In this document: piece after piece, positions 48,053-56,010 of the stretch
Layout: every line of letters starts with the position of its first letter
Position numbering within the stretch: position 1 is the stretch's first letter
NCBI RefSeq assembly: GCF_000170915.1
Contig: NZ_ABCT01000003.1
Span: 1-64,000, forward strand
DNA: 64,000 bases
Direction of reading: 5' to 3'
Origin: Limnobacter sp. MED105
GTDB taxonomy: Bacteria > Pseudomonadota > Gammaproteobacteria > Burkholderiales > Burkholderiaceae_B
The notes under the pieces: generated by a model
Seen by the model: the letters and a program-made list of their open reading frames with translations, nothing else
Database searches by the model: none
Told to the model about the DNA's origin: nothing
Translations under genes and position numbers: made by a program

Positions 48053-48325
48053 TTAAAGTTCTCGCATCATCTGGATTACCTTGCGCACATCAGGTGTATC
48101 CAGATCCCCTTCCGGCTCTTTTCGGCCAAGGAATAGGTCAAGCAGGACGTTGTCAACCTCTTCAAACAGCACAGTCAATGCCTGCACGTCATCGTTGGTC
48201 AATTCCATTTCATGCTTGTCGAAAAATCGTTCGATAATCAGGTCGTTTTCCAATAGGCCTCGCCTGGCGCGCCAGCGTAAACGGGCACGTTGAGTTGGAT
48301 CCGCCTGATGACTCTGATTAGACAT
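48053..48325 (-). CDS. sdhE: FAD assembly factor SdhE
   Basis: SdhE helps attach FAD covalently to SdhA. The 90-residue product has the RGxxE motif (RRGLLENDL) and the helical bundle core [18 protein letters not shown]. The ATG follows the U-tract of the sdhB terminator by only 10 bases, and no Shine-Dalgarno sequence is visible. Position between sdhCDAB and gltA is common in betaproteobacteria. Confidence 0.94.
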   Translation of the reverse strand: MSNQSHQADPTQRARLRWRARRGLLENDLIIERFFDKHEMELTNDDVQALTVLFEEVDNVLLDLFLGRKEPEGDLDTPDVRKVIQMMREL

Positions 48326-48335
48326 AAACTACAAC

Positions 48336-48370
48336 AAAAAAAACGGGGTTTTGCAGTGCACAACCCCGAT
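48336..48370 (-). terminator. intrinsic terminator between sdhB and sdhE
   Basis: On the minus strand CGGGGTT (48368-48362) pairs with AACCCCG (48350-48344) around an 11-base loop that can pair further (TGC/GCA). It is followed by eight T residues (48343-48336). It lies about 30 bases beyond the sdhB stop and directly before the sdhE start, so it may be an attenuation point for sdhE-gltA. Confidence 0.85.
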
Positions 48371-48397
48371 TTGAATAAAAAAATCCGAACAAGGGTT

Positions 48398-49114
48398 CTA
48401 GACGGCGCGACGCACCATCAATTCCTTGATCTTGCCAATGGCCTTGGTAGGATTCAAGCCTTTCGGACACACGTCCACACAATTCATGATGGTGTGGCAG
48501 CGGAACAAACGGTAAGGATCTTCCAGGTTATCCAAACGCTCGCCCGTGCTTTGATCGCGGCTGTCAGCAATGAAACGATAGGCTTGCAACAAACCTGCCG
48601 GGCCCACGAACTTGTCGGGGTTCCACCAGAATGATGGACAGCTGGTTGAACAGCAGGCGCACAAAATGCACTCATACAGACCATCCAGCTCTTCACGCTC
48701 TTCGGGTGACTGTAAACGCTCCTTTTCTGGGGGAGGCGTTTCATTCACCAAGTAAGGCTTGATAGAGTGGTACTGCTTGAAAAACTGAGTCATATCCACG
48801 ATCAAGTCGCGTACCACTGGCAGACCGGGCAAGGGCTTCAATACGATAGGCTGCTTCAGGTCGCGCAGGTTGGTAATACAAGCCAAACCGTTCTTGCCGT
48901 TGATGTTCATGGCGTCAGAACCACACACGCCTTCACGACATGAACGACGGTAGGCGATTGACTCGTCCACGTCGCTCTTGATGCGCATCAGCGCGTCAAG
49001 CAACATTTTGTCGGTTGGCTCCAGCTCAACTTCCAGCTTTTGCATTTTTGGCGCTTCGCCGGTGTCCGGGTCGTAGCGATAAATTTCAAAACGTACGATT
49101 CTCTTTTCGCTCAT
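48398..49114 (-). CDS. sdhB: succinate dehydrogenase iron-sulfur subunit
   Basis: SdhB carries electrons from FAD to quinone. The 238-residue product has the [2Fe-2S] ligands ([21 protein letters not shown], in parts CREGVCGSD and NGKNGLAC), the [4Fe-4S] ligands [11 protein letters not shown], and the third cluster region [17 protein letters not shown]. Fourth gene of sdhCDAB, 22 bases after sdhA. Confidence 0.98.
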   Translation of the reverse strand: MSEKRIVRFEIYRYDPDTGEAPKMQKLEVELEPTDKMLLDALMRIKSDVDESIAYRRSCREGVCGSDAMNINGKNGLACITNLRDLKQPIVLKPLPGLPVVRDLIVDMTQFFKQYHSIKPYLVNETPPPEKERLQSPEEREELDGLYECILCACCSTSCPSFWWNPDKFVGPAGLLQAYRFIADSRDQSTGERLDNLEDPYRLFRCHTIMNCVDVCPKGLNPTKAIGKIKELMVRRAV

Positions 49115-49136
49115 TTTCTGTACCTCTTAACCTTGA

Positions 49137-50918
49137 TTAGAACGTCCGCTTTTTAGGCTGGAAGGTTTCAACTGTCAGTGGCTTCAGGTTCACTGGCTTG
49201 TAGTCGAGGCGGTTGCCCTCGGAATACCACAGACTGTGACGCATCCACTTGTCATCATCACGCTCAGGGAAGTCGCGGTGCGCGTGCGCGCCACGGCTTT
49301 CTTCACGCGCTGCCGCAGACACCATGGTGGCCTTTGCAGTTTCCTGCAGGTTGGCCAGCTCCAGGGCTTCTACCAAAGCGGTGTTGAACACTTTGGACTT
49401 GTCTTTCAGGTGAATGTGCTCGGCTTGCTTGGCCAGATCATTGATCTTGGTCACGCCAGCTTCCATCAATTCCGTGGTGCGGAACACGCCACAGTGGTAC
49501 TGCATACCCTTGCGGATTGCATCGGCCACAACACGGGTGTTTTCGCCGCTGGTGGATGTCATCAGTTTGTCAACACGAGCCAAAGTGAGGTCTGTGCCAT
49601 CGGCAGGCAGTTCCTTGTGGCTACGGGCCTTCAAATTGCTGTTCACAATGTGATTACCGGCTGCACGACCGAACACGATCAAGTCGAGCAAGGAGTTGGT
49701 GCCCAAGCGGTTCGCGCCATGCACAGACACGCAAGCGCATTCACCAATGGCGTACATGCCATTGACGATTTCACTGGCACCGCCCGGTACTTTGGGCGCC
49801 ACAACCTGGCCATACACGTTGGTCGGAATTCCGCCCATTTGGTAGTGAATGGTTGGAACCACAGGAATCGGTTCTTTGATCGGATCTACGTTGGCGAACT
49901 TGATCGCGATTTCACGAATCGAGGGCAAACGCTTCATGATGGTGTCAGCGCCCAAGTGGTCGAGCTTCAACAATACGTAGTCTTTGTTGGGGCCGCAACC
50001 GCGACCTTCCTTGATTTCCTGGTCCATGGAACGTGACACGAAGTCGCGTGGAGCCAGGTCTTTCAAGGTTGGTGCATAGCGTTCCATGAAACGCTCACCT
50101 TCGCTGTTCAGCAGAATGCCGCCTTCACCGCGAACACCTTCAGTGACCAATACACCAGCACCGGCCACGCCCGTGGGGTGGAACTGCCAGAATTCCATGT
50201 CTTCAAGCGGAATGCCTGCGCGGGCTGCCATGCCCATGCCATCGCCGGTGTTAATGAAGGCGTTGGTGGAGGCGTCCCAAATACGGCCCGCACCACCAGT
50301 GGCGAACACCGTGGTTTTGGCTTCCAGCACCATCATTTCGCCGGTTTCCATTTCCAGGGCAGTTACACCAACCACGTCGCCATCGGCATCGCGAATAATG
50401 TCTAGCGCCATCCATTCCACGAAGAACTGCGTGCGAGCACGCACGTTGCGCTGGTACAGGGTGTGCAACAGGGCATGACCTGTGCGGTCGGCTGCCGCGC
50501 AAGCGCGCTGAACAGGCTTTTCACCGAAGTTGGCTGTGTGGCCACCGAACGGGCGCTGATAAATGGTGCCATCGGGGTTGCGGTCAAAAGGCATGCCGAA
50601 GTGTTCAAGTTCGTAAACAACTTTGGGCGCTTCACGGCACATGAATTCGATTGCATCCTGGTCGCCCAGGTAATCAGAACCCTTTACCGTGTCAAACATG
50701 TGCCAGTACCAGCTGTCGTCGGACATGTTGCCCAGCGATGCGCCAATACCGCCCTGCGCGGCCACTGTATGTGAGCGTGTTGGAAACACTTTGGACAGTA
50801 CGGCTACATTCAGACCAGCCTCTGCCAACTGGAGCGAACAGCGCATACCTGCGCCACCCGCACCTACGATCACCGCGTCGAATTTGCGACGAGGAAGGGA
50901 AGTTTTAACTGCAGTCAC
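49137..50918 (-). CDS. sdhA: succinate dehydrogenase flavoprotein subunit
   Basis: SdhA oxidises succinate to fumarate. The 593-residue product has the FAD-binding [11 protein letters not shown], the covalent FAD-His in [17 protein letters not shown], the active-site region HPTGVAGAG and the Arg near the end of the substrate domain. The start is GTG with GGAGGG seven bases upstream. It begins two bases after the sdhD stop. Confidence 0.98.
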   Translation of the reverse strand: MTAVKTSLPRRKFDAVIVGAGGAGMRCSLQLAEAGLNVAVLSKVFPTRSHTVAAQGGIGASLGNMSDDSWYWHMFDTVKGSDYLGDQDAIEFMCREAPKVVYELEHFGMPFDRNPDGTIYQRPFGGHTANFGEKPVQRACAAADRTGHALLHTLYQRNVRARTQFFVEWMALDIIRDADGDVVGVTALEMETGEMMVLEAKTTVFATGGAGRIWDASTNAFINTGDGMGMAARAGIPLEDMEFWQFHPTGVAGAGVLVTEGVRGEGGILLNSEGERFMERYAPTLKDLAPRDFVSRSMDQEIKEGRGCGPNKDYVLLKLDHLGADTIMKRLPSIREIAIKFANVDPIKEPIPVVPTIHYQMGGIPTNVYGQVVAPKVPGGASEIVNGMYAIGECACVSVHGANRLGTNSLLDLIVFGRAAGNHIVNSNLKARSHKELPADGTDLTLARVDKLMTSTSGENTRVVADAIRKGMQYHCGVFRTTELMEAGVTKINDLAKQAEHIHLKDKSKVFNTALVEALELANLQETAKATMVSAAAREESRGAHAHRDFPERDDDKWMRHSLWYSEGNRLDYKPVNLKPLTVETFQPKKRTF

Positions 50919-50920
50919 TT

Positions 50921-51298
50921 TTAGACCCTCCAGAGAATGTCAGCAGCGTAGCCGGCCGCACCAAGCAACCACAACGCTGTAAAAACTTGCAAACCAAGAC
51001 GAATACCAGTGGGCTTAACGTAGTCCATCCAGATGTCGCGAATACCAATGTAGGCGTGATAGCACAGTGACAAAATAGCCAGCAATGCGAGGATTTTGCC
51101 CAATGGGAAAGACAACACGGTGAAGTTGAAGAAACCGACCCATTTTGCATAATCGAGATCTGGGGTGAACAGCACGGCCAGGAAAAGACCGATTGTGTAC
51201 ACCGACATGATGACAGCGGTGATGCGTTGCGCCACCCATTCTTTCAGGCCGTAATGTGCGCCAACGACCAGGCGCTTGGAACCAATGTTGTTACCCAT
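50921..51298 (-). CDS. sdhD: succinate dehydrogenase membrane anchor subunit
   Basis: This anchor has three membrane segments (about residues 25-48, 55-75 and 95-118). The 125-residue product has the haem-proximal [19 protein letters not shown] motif, characteristic of SdhD with its haem-ligand His and quinone-site residues. It starts two bases after sdhC ends. Confidence 0.95.
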   Translation of the reverse strand: MGNNIGSKRLVVGAHYGLKEWVAQRITAVIMSVYTIGLFLAVLFTPDLDYAKWVGFFNFTVLSFPLGKILALLAILSLCYHAYIGIRDIWMDYVKPTGIRLGLQVFTALWLLGAAGYAADILWRV

Positions 51299-51300
51299 GA

Positions 51301-51714
51301 TTAAAACACTCCAAACAGTTTCAGGCCGAACAAGGCGGTCAGGCTCAAACTGACAGCAAACACGATACCGGCACTTTTGCTGGCTGCATACTTCTCGGTA
51401 CCCACGTGCATGTCGAGCACCAAGTAGCGAATGCCGGCTGCGAAGTGATGCAAGTAAGACCAGATCAGACCCAACAATACAATTTTGACCAGCGGACTGC
51501 TGACCAGCGATTGCATTTCAAGGAAAGTGAGTTCGGAAGTAATGCTTTTGTCGAAAAGCGGCAGGAGAATGACCGGAAGCGCCAAGAACAGCACGGCGCC
51601 ACTGACGCGGTGCAAAATGGACAACTTGCCGGCCAAGGGGAGCCTGTATTTCAGAATTTGTGTGACATGAATATTCCGGTAAACCGGACGTTTCTTCGCA
51701 ACAGTGTTTGACAT
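51301..51714 (-). CDS. sdhC: succinate dehydrogenase cytochrome b556 subunit
   Basis: This anchor/haem subunit has three membrane helices. The 137-residue product has the family motif KYRLPLAGKLSILHRVSGAVLF and the haem-ligand region YLHHFAAGIRYLVLDMH. First gene of sdhCDAB. The upstream gap to the GntR gene holds two inverted repeats. Confidence 0.95.
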   Translation of the reverse strand: MSNTVAKKRPVYRNIHVTQILKYRLPLAGKLSILHRVSGAVLFLALPVILLPLFDKSITSELTFLEMQSLVSSPLVKIVLLGLIWSYLHHFAAGIRYLVLDMHVGTEKYAASKSAGIVFAVSLSLTALFGLKLFGVF

Positions 51715-51792
51715 GCTCGTGTTCTTATAAAAGTGATTGGAAAACGGGCCAAAACCCTAAGCCTTTCGGCTTGAATCCTTTAAAAAAAACCA

Positions 51793-51809
51793 ATATCGGA
51801 CAACGATAT
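51793..51809. repeat. inverted repeat in the sdhC promoter region
   Basis: ATATCG-GACAA-CGATAT, with 6-bp perfect arms, about 80-95 bases upstream of the sdhC start codon. Size and symmetry fit a dimeric regulator site. The neighbouring GntR protein is one candidate. Confidence 0.4.
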
Positions 51810-51900
51810 ATTTTGAACCAAATCAGCTTGGGCTAAAAGCGAGATATTTTTGATTTTGTGTGCTAAGTGGTTCAAATGCATTCTTTTGCCCGCAAAAGAC

Positions 51901-51919
51901 TTGTATCAATTCAATACAA
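51901..51919. repeat. inverted repeat overlapping the gntR stop codon
   Basis: TTGTATCAATTCAATACAA has 6-bp arms TTGTAT/ATACAA and overlaps the last codons of the GntR gene, about 190 bases upstream of sdhC. GTAT/ATAC half-sites resemble those reported for HutC-subfamily GntR regulators. Its use as an operator is inference. Confidence 0.4.
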
Positions 51920-52639
51920 TTCATTCCTGTATGAGAATTTGTCGGTCAAGTACCAACCACGACGTAGCTCCACTGGTTTGTCAGCATACGTCATTGAAAG
52001 CCGCTCGACCAGCAGCAAGGGGGTGCCTACCCCGACCTGCAGAATGTCTGCATGCTCCTGCTGTGCGCTAACCGCCTTGATGTGCTCGTTGGCCCGCAAC
52101 ATGCGCACATTGAAGCTGCTTTCAAGGAAACCATACAGTGTGGAATTCCACTGCTGAAGGCGCTCAAGCGTGAGCCCCTTGTACTGGGAGGCAGGCAACC
52201 AGATTTCATCAAAAATACGCGGTACGCCGTCAAAGCGCATGACGCGCTTGACCACAAACACGGAGTCGCTGGGTTTAATATCGAGCAACTTGGCAATCTG
52301 GGAACTGGCGCGAACCCGCTCAACCGACAAATAGGTGGATTTGGGCTTTACGCCAGGCTCTTCGTCGGCGGCAAGACGCAGGAACCGATATTCTGACTTG
52401 GCCTCGTTGTGCGTGGCAACAAAAGTACCCCGCCCCTGCTTGCGATCGACCAGGTTTTCTGCGGCCAATTCGTCGATGGCCTTGCGCACGGTGCCCTGGC
52501 TTACGCCATAGCGGGTGGCCAGCTCGGTTTCGGACGGAATAAGCTCACCCGGCTTCCATTCGCCGTCTTGAAGGCTTTTGAGCAGCAAACCTTTAATTTG
52601 CTGATAAAGCGGACTGAACGTTGGGTTAACGGGTTGCAA
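51911..52639 (-). CDS. GntR-family transcriptional regulator, HutC subfamily, in the TCA gene block
   Basis: The 242-residue product has an N-terminal winged helix-turn-helix (LYQQIKGLLLKSL ... LIPSETELATRYGVSQGTVRKAIDEL) and a C-terminal UTRA ligand-binding domain. The start is TTG: a stop codon lies ten codons upstream with no ATG or GTG between, and the PLYQQI motif sits where it should. It lies between divergent mdh and downstream sdhC, so it probably controls one or both, though the ligand is unknown. Confidence 0.9.
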   Translation of the reverse strand: MQPVNPTFSPLYQQIKGLLLKSLQDGEWKPGELIPSETELATRYGVSQGTVRKAIDELAAENLVDRKQGRGTFVATHNEAKSEYRFLRLAADEEPGVKPKSTYLSVERVRASSQIAKLLDIKPSDSVFVVKRVMRFDGVPRIFDEIWLPASQYKGLTLERLQQWNSTLYGFLESSFNVRMLRANEHIKAVSAQQEHADILQVGVGTPLLLVERLSMTYADKPVELRRGWYLTDKFSYRNELY

Positions 52640-52799
52640 ATTGTGTCTCGGTGCTGATTTTTCGGATTATTGTGTATCTTATATCTTATAGAGGACTTTT
52701 AGAAGTTAATCCCCTCTAAACCACCAAGTTAGTCAACAAGGTGTCAGCGTTTGGCGCTAAACTATGGCCTTCGATTTTTAATCCTTTGGAGTGTTTGAC

Positions 52800-53786
52800 A
52801 TGACCAAACCCGCAATGCGAGTTGCCGTTACAGGCGCTGCCGGCCAAATCGGCTACAGCTTGTTGTTCCGTATCGCCAATGGCGACATGCTGGGCAAAGA
52901 CCAGCCCGTGATTCTGCAGTTGCTGGACATTACCCCCGCCCTGCCCGCAGTGAAGGGTGTGGTCATGGAACTGGAAGACTGTGCATTCCCGTTGCTGCAA
53001 GGCGTGGTGATTACCGATGACCCCGCAACCGCTTTCAAAGACGTAGACGTAGCACTGCTGGTCGGCGCACGCCCCCGCAGCAAAGGCATGGAACGCAAAG
53101 ACCTGCTGGAAGCCAACGGCGCAATTTTCACCGTTCAGGGCAAAGCACTGAACGACAACGCCAAGCCAACTGTAAAGGTACTGGTTGTGGGCAACCCCGC
53201 CAACACCAATGCTTACATTGCACAGCAGTCAGCTCCAGATCTGGACCCGAACTGCTTCACCTCTATGCTGCGTTTGGACCACAACCGTGCCCTGAGCCAG
53301 GTTGCTGCAAAAACTGGCAAGCCGGTTGCGTCTATCGAAAAGCTGGCCGTGTGGGGCAATCACTCACCCACCATGTACGCTGACTACCGTTTCGCCACTA
53401 TCGACGGCGCTTCAGTCAAAGACATGATCAACGATCAGGAATGGAACGCCAATACCTTCTTGCCAACCGTGGGCAAGCGTGGTGCAGCCATTATTGAAGC
53501 GCGTGGCTTGTCCTCTGCCGCTTCGGCTGCCAATGCTGCCATCGACCACGTACGCGACTGGGTACTGGGCACCAACGGCAAGTGGGTAACCATGGGTATT
53601 CCTTCTGATGGCTCTTATGGCATTCCCGAGGGCACGCAGTTTGGCTTCCCGGTAACCTGTGCCAATGGCAAGTTTGAAATCGTGAAGGGCCTGGAAATTG
53701 ATGCATTCAGCCAAGAGCGCATCAACATTACCCTGAACGAACTGATGGAAGAGCGCGAAGGCGTGAAGCACTTGCTGGGCAAGTAA
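52800..53786 (+). CDS. mdh: malate dehydrogenase
   Basis: This enzyme oxidises malate to oxaloacetate with NAD. The 328-residue product belongs to the larger cytosolic-type family: NAD-binding [23 protein letters not shown] (seen in parts [10 protein letters not shown] and RIANGDMLG), substrate Arg in [15 protein letters not shown] and catalytic His in [10 protein letters not shown] chose ATG 52800 with GGAG nine bases upstream rather than the GTG three codons earlier. Divergent from the GntR gene. Confidence 0.97.
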   Translation: MTKPAMRVAVTGAAGQIGYSLLFRIANGDMLGKDQPVILQLLDITPALPAVKGVVMELEDCAFPLLQGVVITDDPATAFKDVDVALLVGARPRSKGMERKDLLEANGAIFTVQGKALNDNAKPTVKVLVVGNPANTNAYIAQQSAPDLDPNCFTSMLRLDHNRALSQVAAKTGKPVASIEKLAVWGNHSPTMYADYRFATIDGASVKDMINDQEWNANTFLPTVGKRGAAIIEARGLSSAASAANAAIDHVRDWVLGTNGKWVTMGIPSDGSYGIPEGTQFGFPVTCANGKFEIVKGLEIDAFSQERINITLNELMEEREGVKHLLGK

Positions 53787-53812
53787 TTTACGAGCATTTC
53801 GTGATAAAAAGG

Positions 53813-53837
53813 GCCAGCAGAGATGCTGGCTTTTTTT
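53813..53837 (+). terminator. intrinsic terminator of mdh
   Basis: A GCCAGCA / TGCTGGC 7-bp stem with a GAGA loop is followed by seven T residues, starting 26 bases after the mdh stop. Confidence 0.92.
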
Positions 53838-53873
53838 ATTTGCATTTGAAATAACACTGCGAAGGAATACCGC

Positions 53874-54851
53874 GTGAAGAAGCACAATCTGGATTTGGCG
53901 ACGATTTCGACTATTTTGTACAGCGAAGACCATGCACAGGTGAACCTGCCGGTGTGTGACCACTACACAGGTCGCCCGAAATACTTTGAGAAAGCTTTGC
54001 AGATTCGTGCGGAGATTGGCGCCTGTTTCGACATTACGCTGGATTTGGAAGACGGTGCCGTGGTGGGCCAGGTGACTGAAATTGCGACTTGGGCCGCCCA
54101 TAGCCTTGTTGATTTTTCTGCTCGATACGGCAGCGAAACCCGAAGACCCGGTGTTCGGCTTCACCCTGTGCAAGACCCTGCGTTCGAACAGGAACTGCCA
54201 ATTGTGCTGAAGAAAGGTATACCCACACCAGCCTATTTGATGTTACCCAAGCCTGAAAATTTCGATGATGTAAAACAGGCAATTGGCCGTATCCGTGAAC
54301 AATGTGCCAAGGCAGGTGTTGAGCCTCCACCCTTGCACGTACTAATTGAAACCCATGGCGCTTTGGCCGCCGTACACAGTATTGCGGGACTTGAGGAAGT
54401 AGAGTCACTCTCGTTTGGCATCATGGATTTTATTTCAAGCCATCGAAGTGCCATTCCAAAAACGGCACTCAACTCGCCGGGGCAGTTTGAAAACCCGTTG
54501 GTCCGCCGGGCAAAACTTGAAATTTCTGCGGCGTGCCACCGTTTTGGCAAAGTACCCTCTCACAATGTCACCCGCAACATCCGCCAACCAGAGATGGCGG
54601 CTGAAGATGCAACACGCGCGAAAAGAGACTTTGGCTTTACACGGATGTGGAGCATTCACCCGGATCAAATTGTGCACATCGTATCGGCGATGTTGCCCAC
54701 CGATTCTGAAGTCGATGAAGCTGTTCAGGTTTTGACTGAAGCGCAAAAGGCAGACTGGGGACCTATCCAAATCAAGGGAGAGCTGCACGACCGGGCGAGC
54801 TACAGGTACTTTTTTGAAGTGCTGAATGCGAGATCGAACCGCGGCGGCTAG
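53874..54851 (+). CDS. CitE-like HpcH/HpaI aldolase/lyase family protein
   Basis: The 325-residue TIM-barrel product of the citrate-lyase-beta / malyl-CoA-lyase family has the metal/CoA motifs FDITLDLEDGAVVG (with the metal Glu/Asp), HVLIETHGALAAV and LSFGIMDF. The start is GTG with AAGGA seven bases upstream. Relatives sit beside mdh in other betaproteobacteria. No citrate lyase alpha or gamma genes are present, so a stand-alone beta-methylmalyl/citramalyl-CoA lyase-type role is more likely than citrate lyase. Substrate unknown. Confidence 0.82.
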   Translation: MKKHNLDLATISTILYSEDHAQVNLPVCDHYTGRPKYFEKALQIRAEIGACFDITLDLEDGAVVGQVTEIATWAAHSLVDFSARYGSETRRPGVRLHPVQDPAFEQELPIVLKKGIPTPAYLMLPKPENFDDVKQAIGRIREQCAKAGVEPPPLHVLIETHGALAAVHSIAGLEEVESLSFGIMDFISSHRSAIPKTALNSPGQFENPLVRRAKLEISAACHRFGKVPSHNVTRNIRQPEMAAEDATRAKRDFGFTRMWSIHPDQIVHIVSAMLPTDSEVDEAVQVLTEAQKADWGPIQIKGELHDRASYRYFFEVLNARSNRGG

Positions 54852-55405
54852 AAACTCGACCCAGGCTGCTTCAGAAATTCCAGTTCTTCGCGGGTAGAGT
54901 CACGATTCAGAATTTTGTTTCGGTGCGGGTAACGCCCAAACCTGTCGATAATTTCCTTGTGTCGAAGCTCGAAGTTGTAGTTGTTCTCGGGGGCCCATTC
55001 CCGATACAAATGCTCGGCTTGAACGTGAATGACTCTAGACTCGCTGTGCATGTAAGGCAAAAGCAAGAATGCCCTTTCATCGGGAGTTAAATCATTTAAC
55101 ACGCCCTTGGCCACTGCCTCTTGTGCCAAAACCAAAGCCATTGCGTCTTGTGCAAAAGCCAATGGAGTGTTGCGGTAAACATTGCGAGAAAACTGATCCA
55201 GAACAATGATTTCGGCAAGACGGCCTTTGGCTGAAGTACGCCAGGAATAACACTCGCCCTGTGCTGCCCTCAACAGTTGTTCGCCATAACTTCGGCGAAT
55301 TCGTTCGTCGAATATCGGGTCGGCGGCCCACCATGACTTCGGTTCGATGTCTTCGAACCAGAACTTCAGAATTTCTCGAGCAAGCGGATCCAGCAAATGA
55401 TTCAA
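54848..55405 (-). CDS. DUF924 family protein
   Basis: The 185-residue helical protein has the DUF924 hallmarks ILKFWFEDIEPKSWW, IIVLDQFSRNVYR, FLLLPYMHSE and IIDRFGRYPHRN. The family has a TPR-like fold and no assigned function. The only usable start is TTG (LNHLLDPL), which overlaps the upstream gene's stop as TTGA with GAGG just before it. Its 3' end overlaps the convergent CitE-like gene by four bases. Confidence 0.88.
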   Translation of the reverse strand: MNHLLDPLAREILKFWFEDIEPKSWWAADPIFDERIRRSYGEQLLRAAQGECYSWRTSAKGRLAEIIVLDQFSRNVYRNTPLAFAQDAMALVLAQEAVAKGVLNDLTPDERAFLLLPYMHSESRVIHVQAEHLYREWAPENNYNFELRHKEIIDRFGRYPHRNKILNRDSTREELEFLKQPGSSF

Positions 55406-55686
55406 GCCTCGTAAGAAGTCAGTAGCACCTGTGCGGCTGCCTCGCGCAGCGGGATGAGCGCCTGATAGGCTTCTGACTGAAACCAGCCATGGGCCGCACC
55501 AAGCGTTGGGAAACGTATCACGACAATATCGGTGTAGGGATTTTGAAGCGCCAAGTTAGATGCTTTCACTCCACGAAAAACCAGTTCAGCATTCCAGGCA
55601 ACAAGAGTACCGGGCACCTCGTCCCGGTACTGCTGCCACTTGAGTGAATCGATGATATTGATTTGGCCAACTACATACGCACTCAT
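55402..55686 (-). CDS. DUF1330 family protein
   Basis: The 94-residue product begins MSAYVVGQINIID and has the family core KWQQYRDEVPGTLVAWNAELVFRG (in parts KWQQYRDEVPGTL and AELVFRG) and VVIRFPTLGAAHGWFQSEAYQ. It is a dimeric ferredoxin-like alpha/beta-barrel fold with unknown function. The longer frame adds an unrelated N-terminus that re-reads the small lipoprotein gene. The stop overlaps the DUF924 start. Confidence 0.88.
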   Translation of the reverse strand: MSAYVVGQINIIDSLKWQQYRDEVPGTLVAWNAELVFRGVKASNLALQNPYTDIVVIRFPTLGAAHGWFQSEAYQALIPLREAAAQVLLTSYEA

Positions 55687-55700
55687 TTGAGCCAGCCTGC

Positions 55701-55850
55701 TTAGCAGTTGCCTTTTTTGGCTTGGCCAGGAGGGCAATGACCGCCGCCACCATGGCCACCTGGATCAACCACCACGGAACCTGCTGGGGTGTACACTGCA
55801 CAACTGCTCAAAGCGAGCATCAATGCCATCATGGAAAACAATGTTTTCAT
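55701..55850 (-). CDS. 49-residue lipoprotein with CPPGQAKKGNC tail
   Basis: The product starts MKTLFSMMALMLALSSC, a signal peptide with lipobox LSSC (Cys17), followed by a Gly/His-rich segment (DPGGHGGGGH) and CPPGQAKKGNC at the C-terminus. AGGAAG lies eight bases before the ATG. The same C-terminal motif ends small lipoproteins in several proteobacteria as far as I recall. The two Cys of the tail could form a disulfide and the His/Gly part could bind metal; both are inference. It lies just upstream of the DUF1330 gene on the same strand. Confidence 0.8.
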   Translation of the reverse strand: MKTLFSMMALMLALSSCAVYTPAGSVVVDPGGHGGGGHCPPGQAKKGNC

Positions 55851-56010
55851 GTTTCATACTTCCTGAATAAAAGAAATTGATCGAATCTTGATATTCCGTA
55901 TAACGAGTACAACCCACTTAAGTTGACTGCTTCTCGCTAGTATGCGTTAACCACAGCAAGAAGTGCGAAAACAAGCACTCAATTCTTGCACCACAGAATC
56001 AGGACAACAC

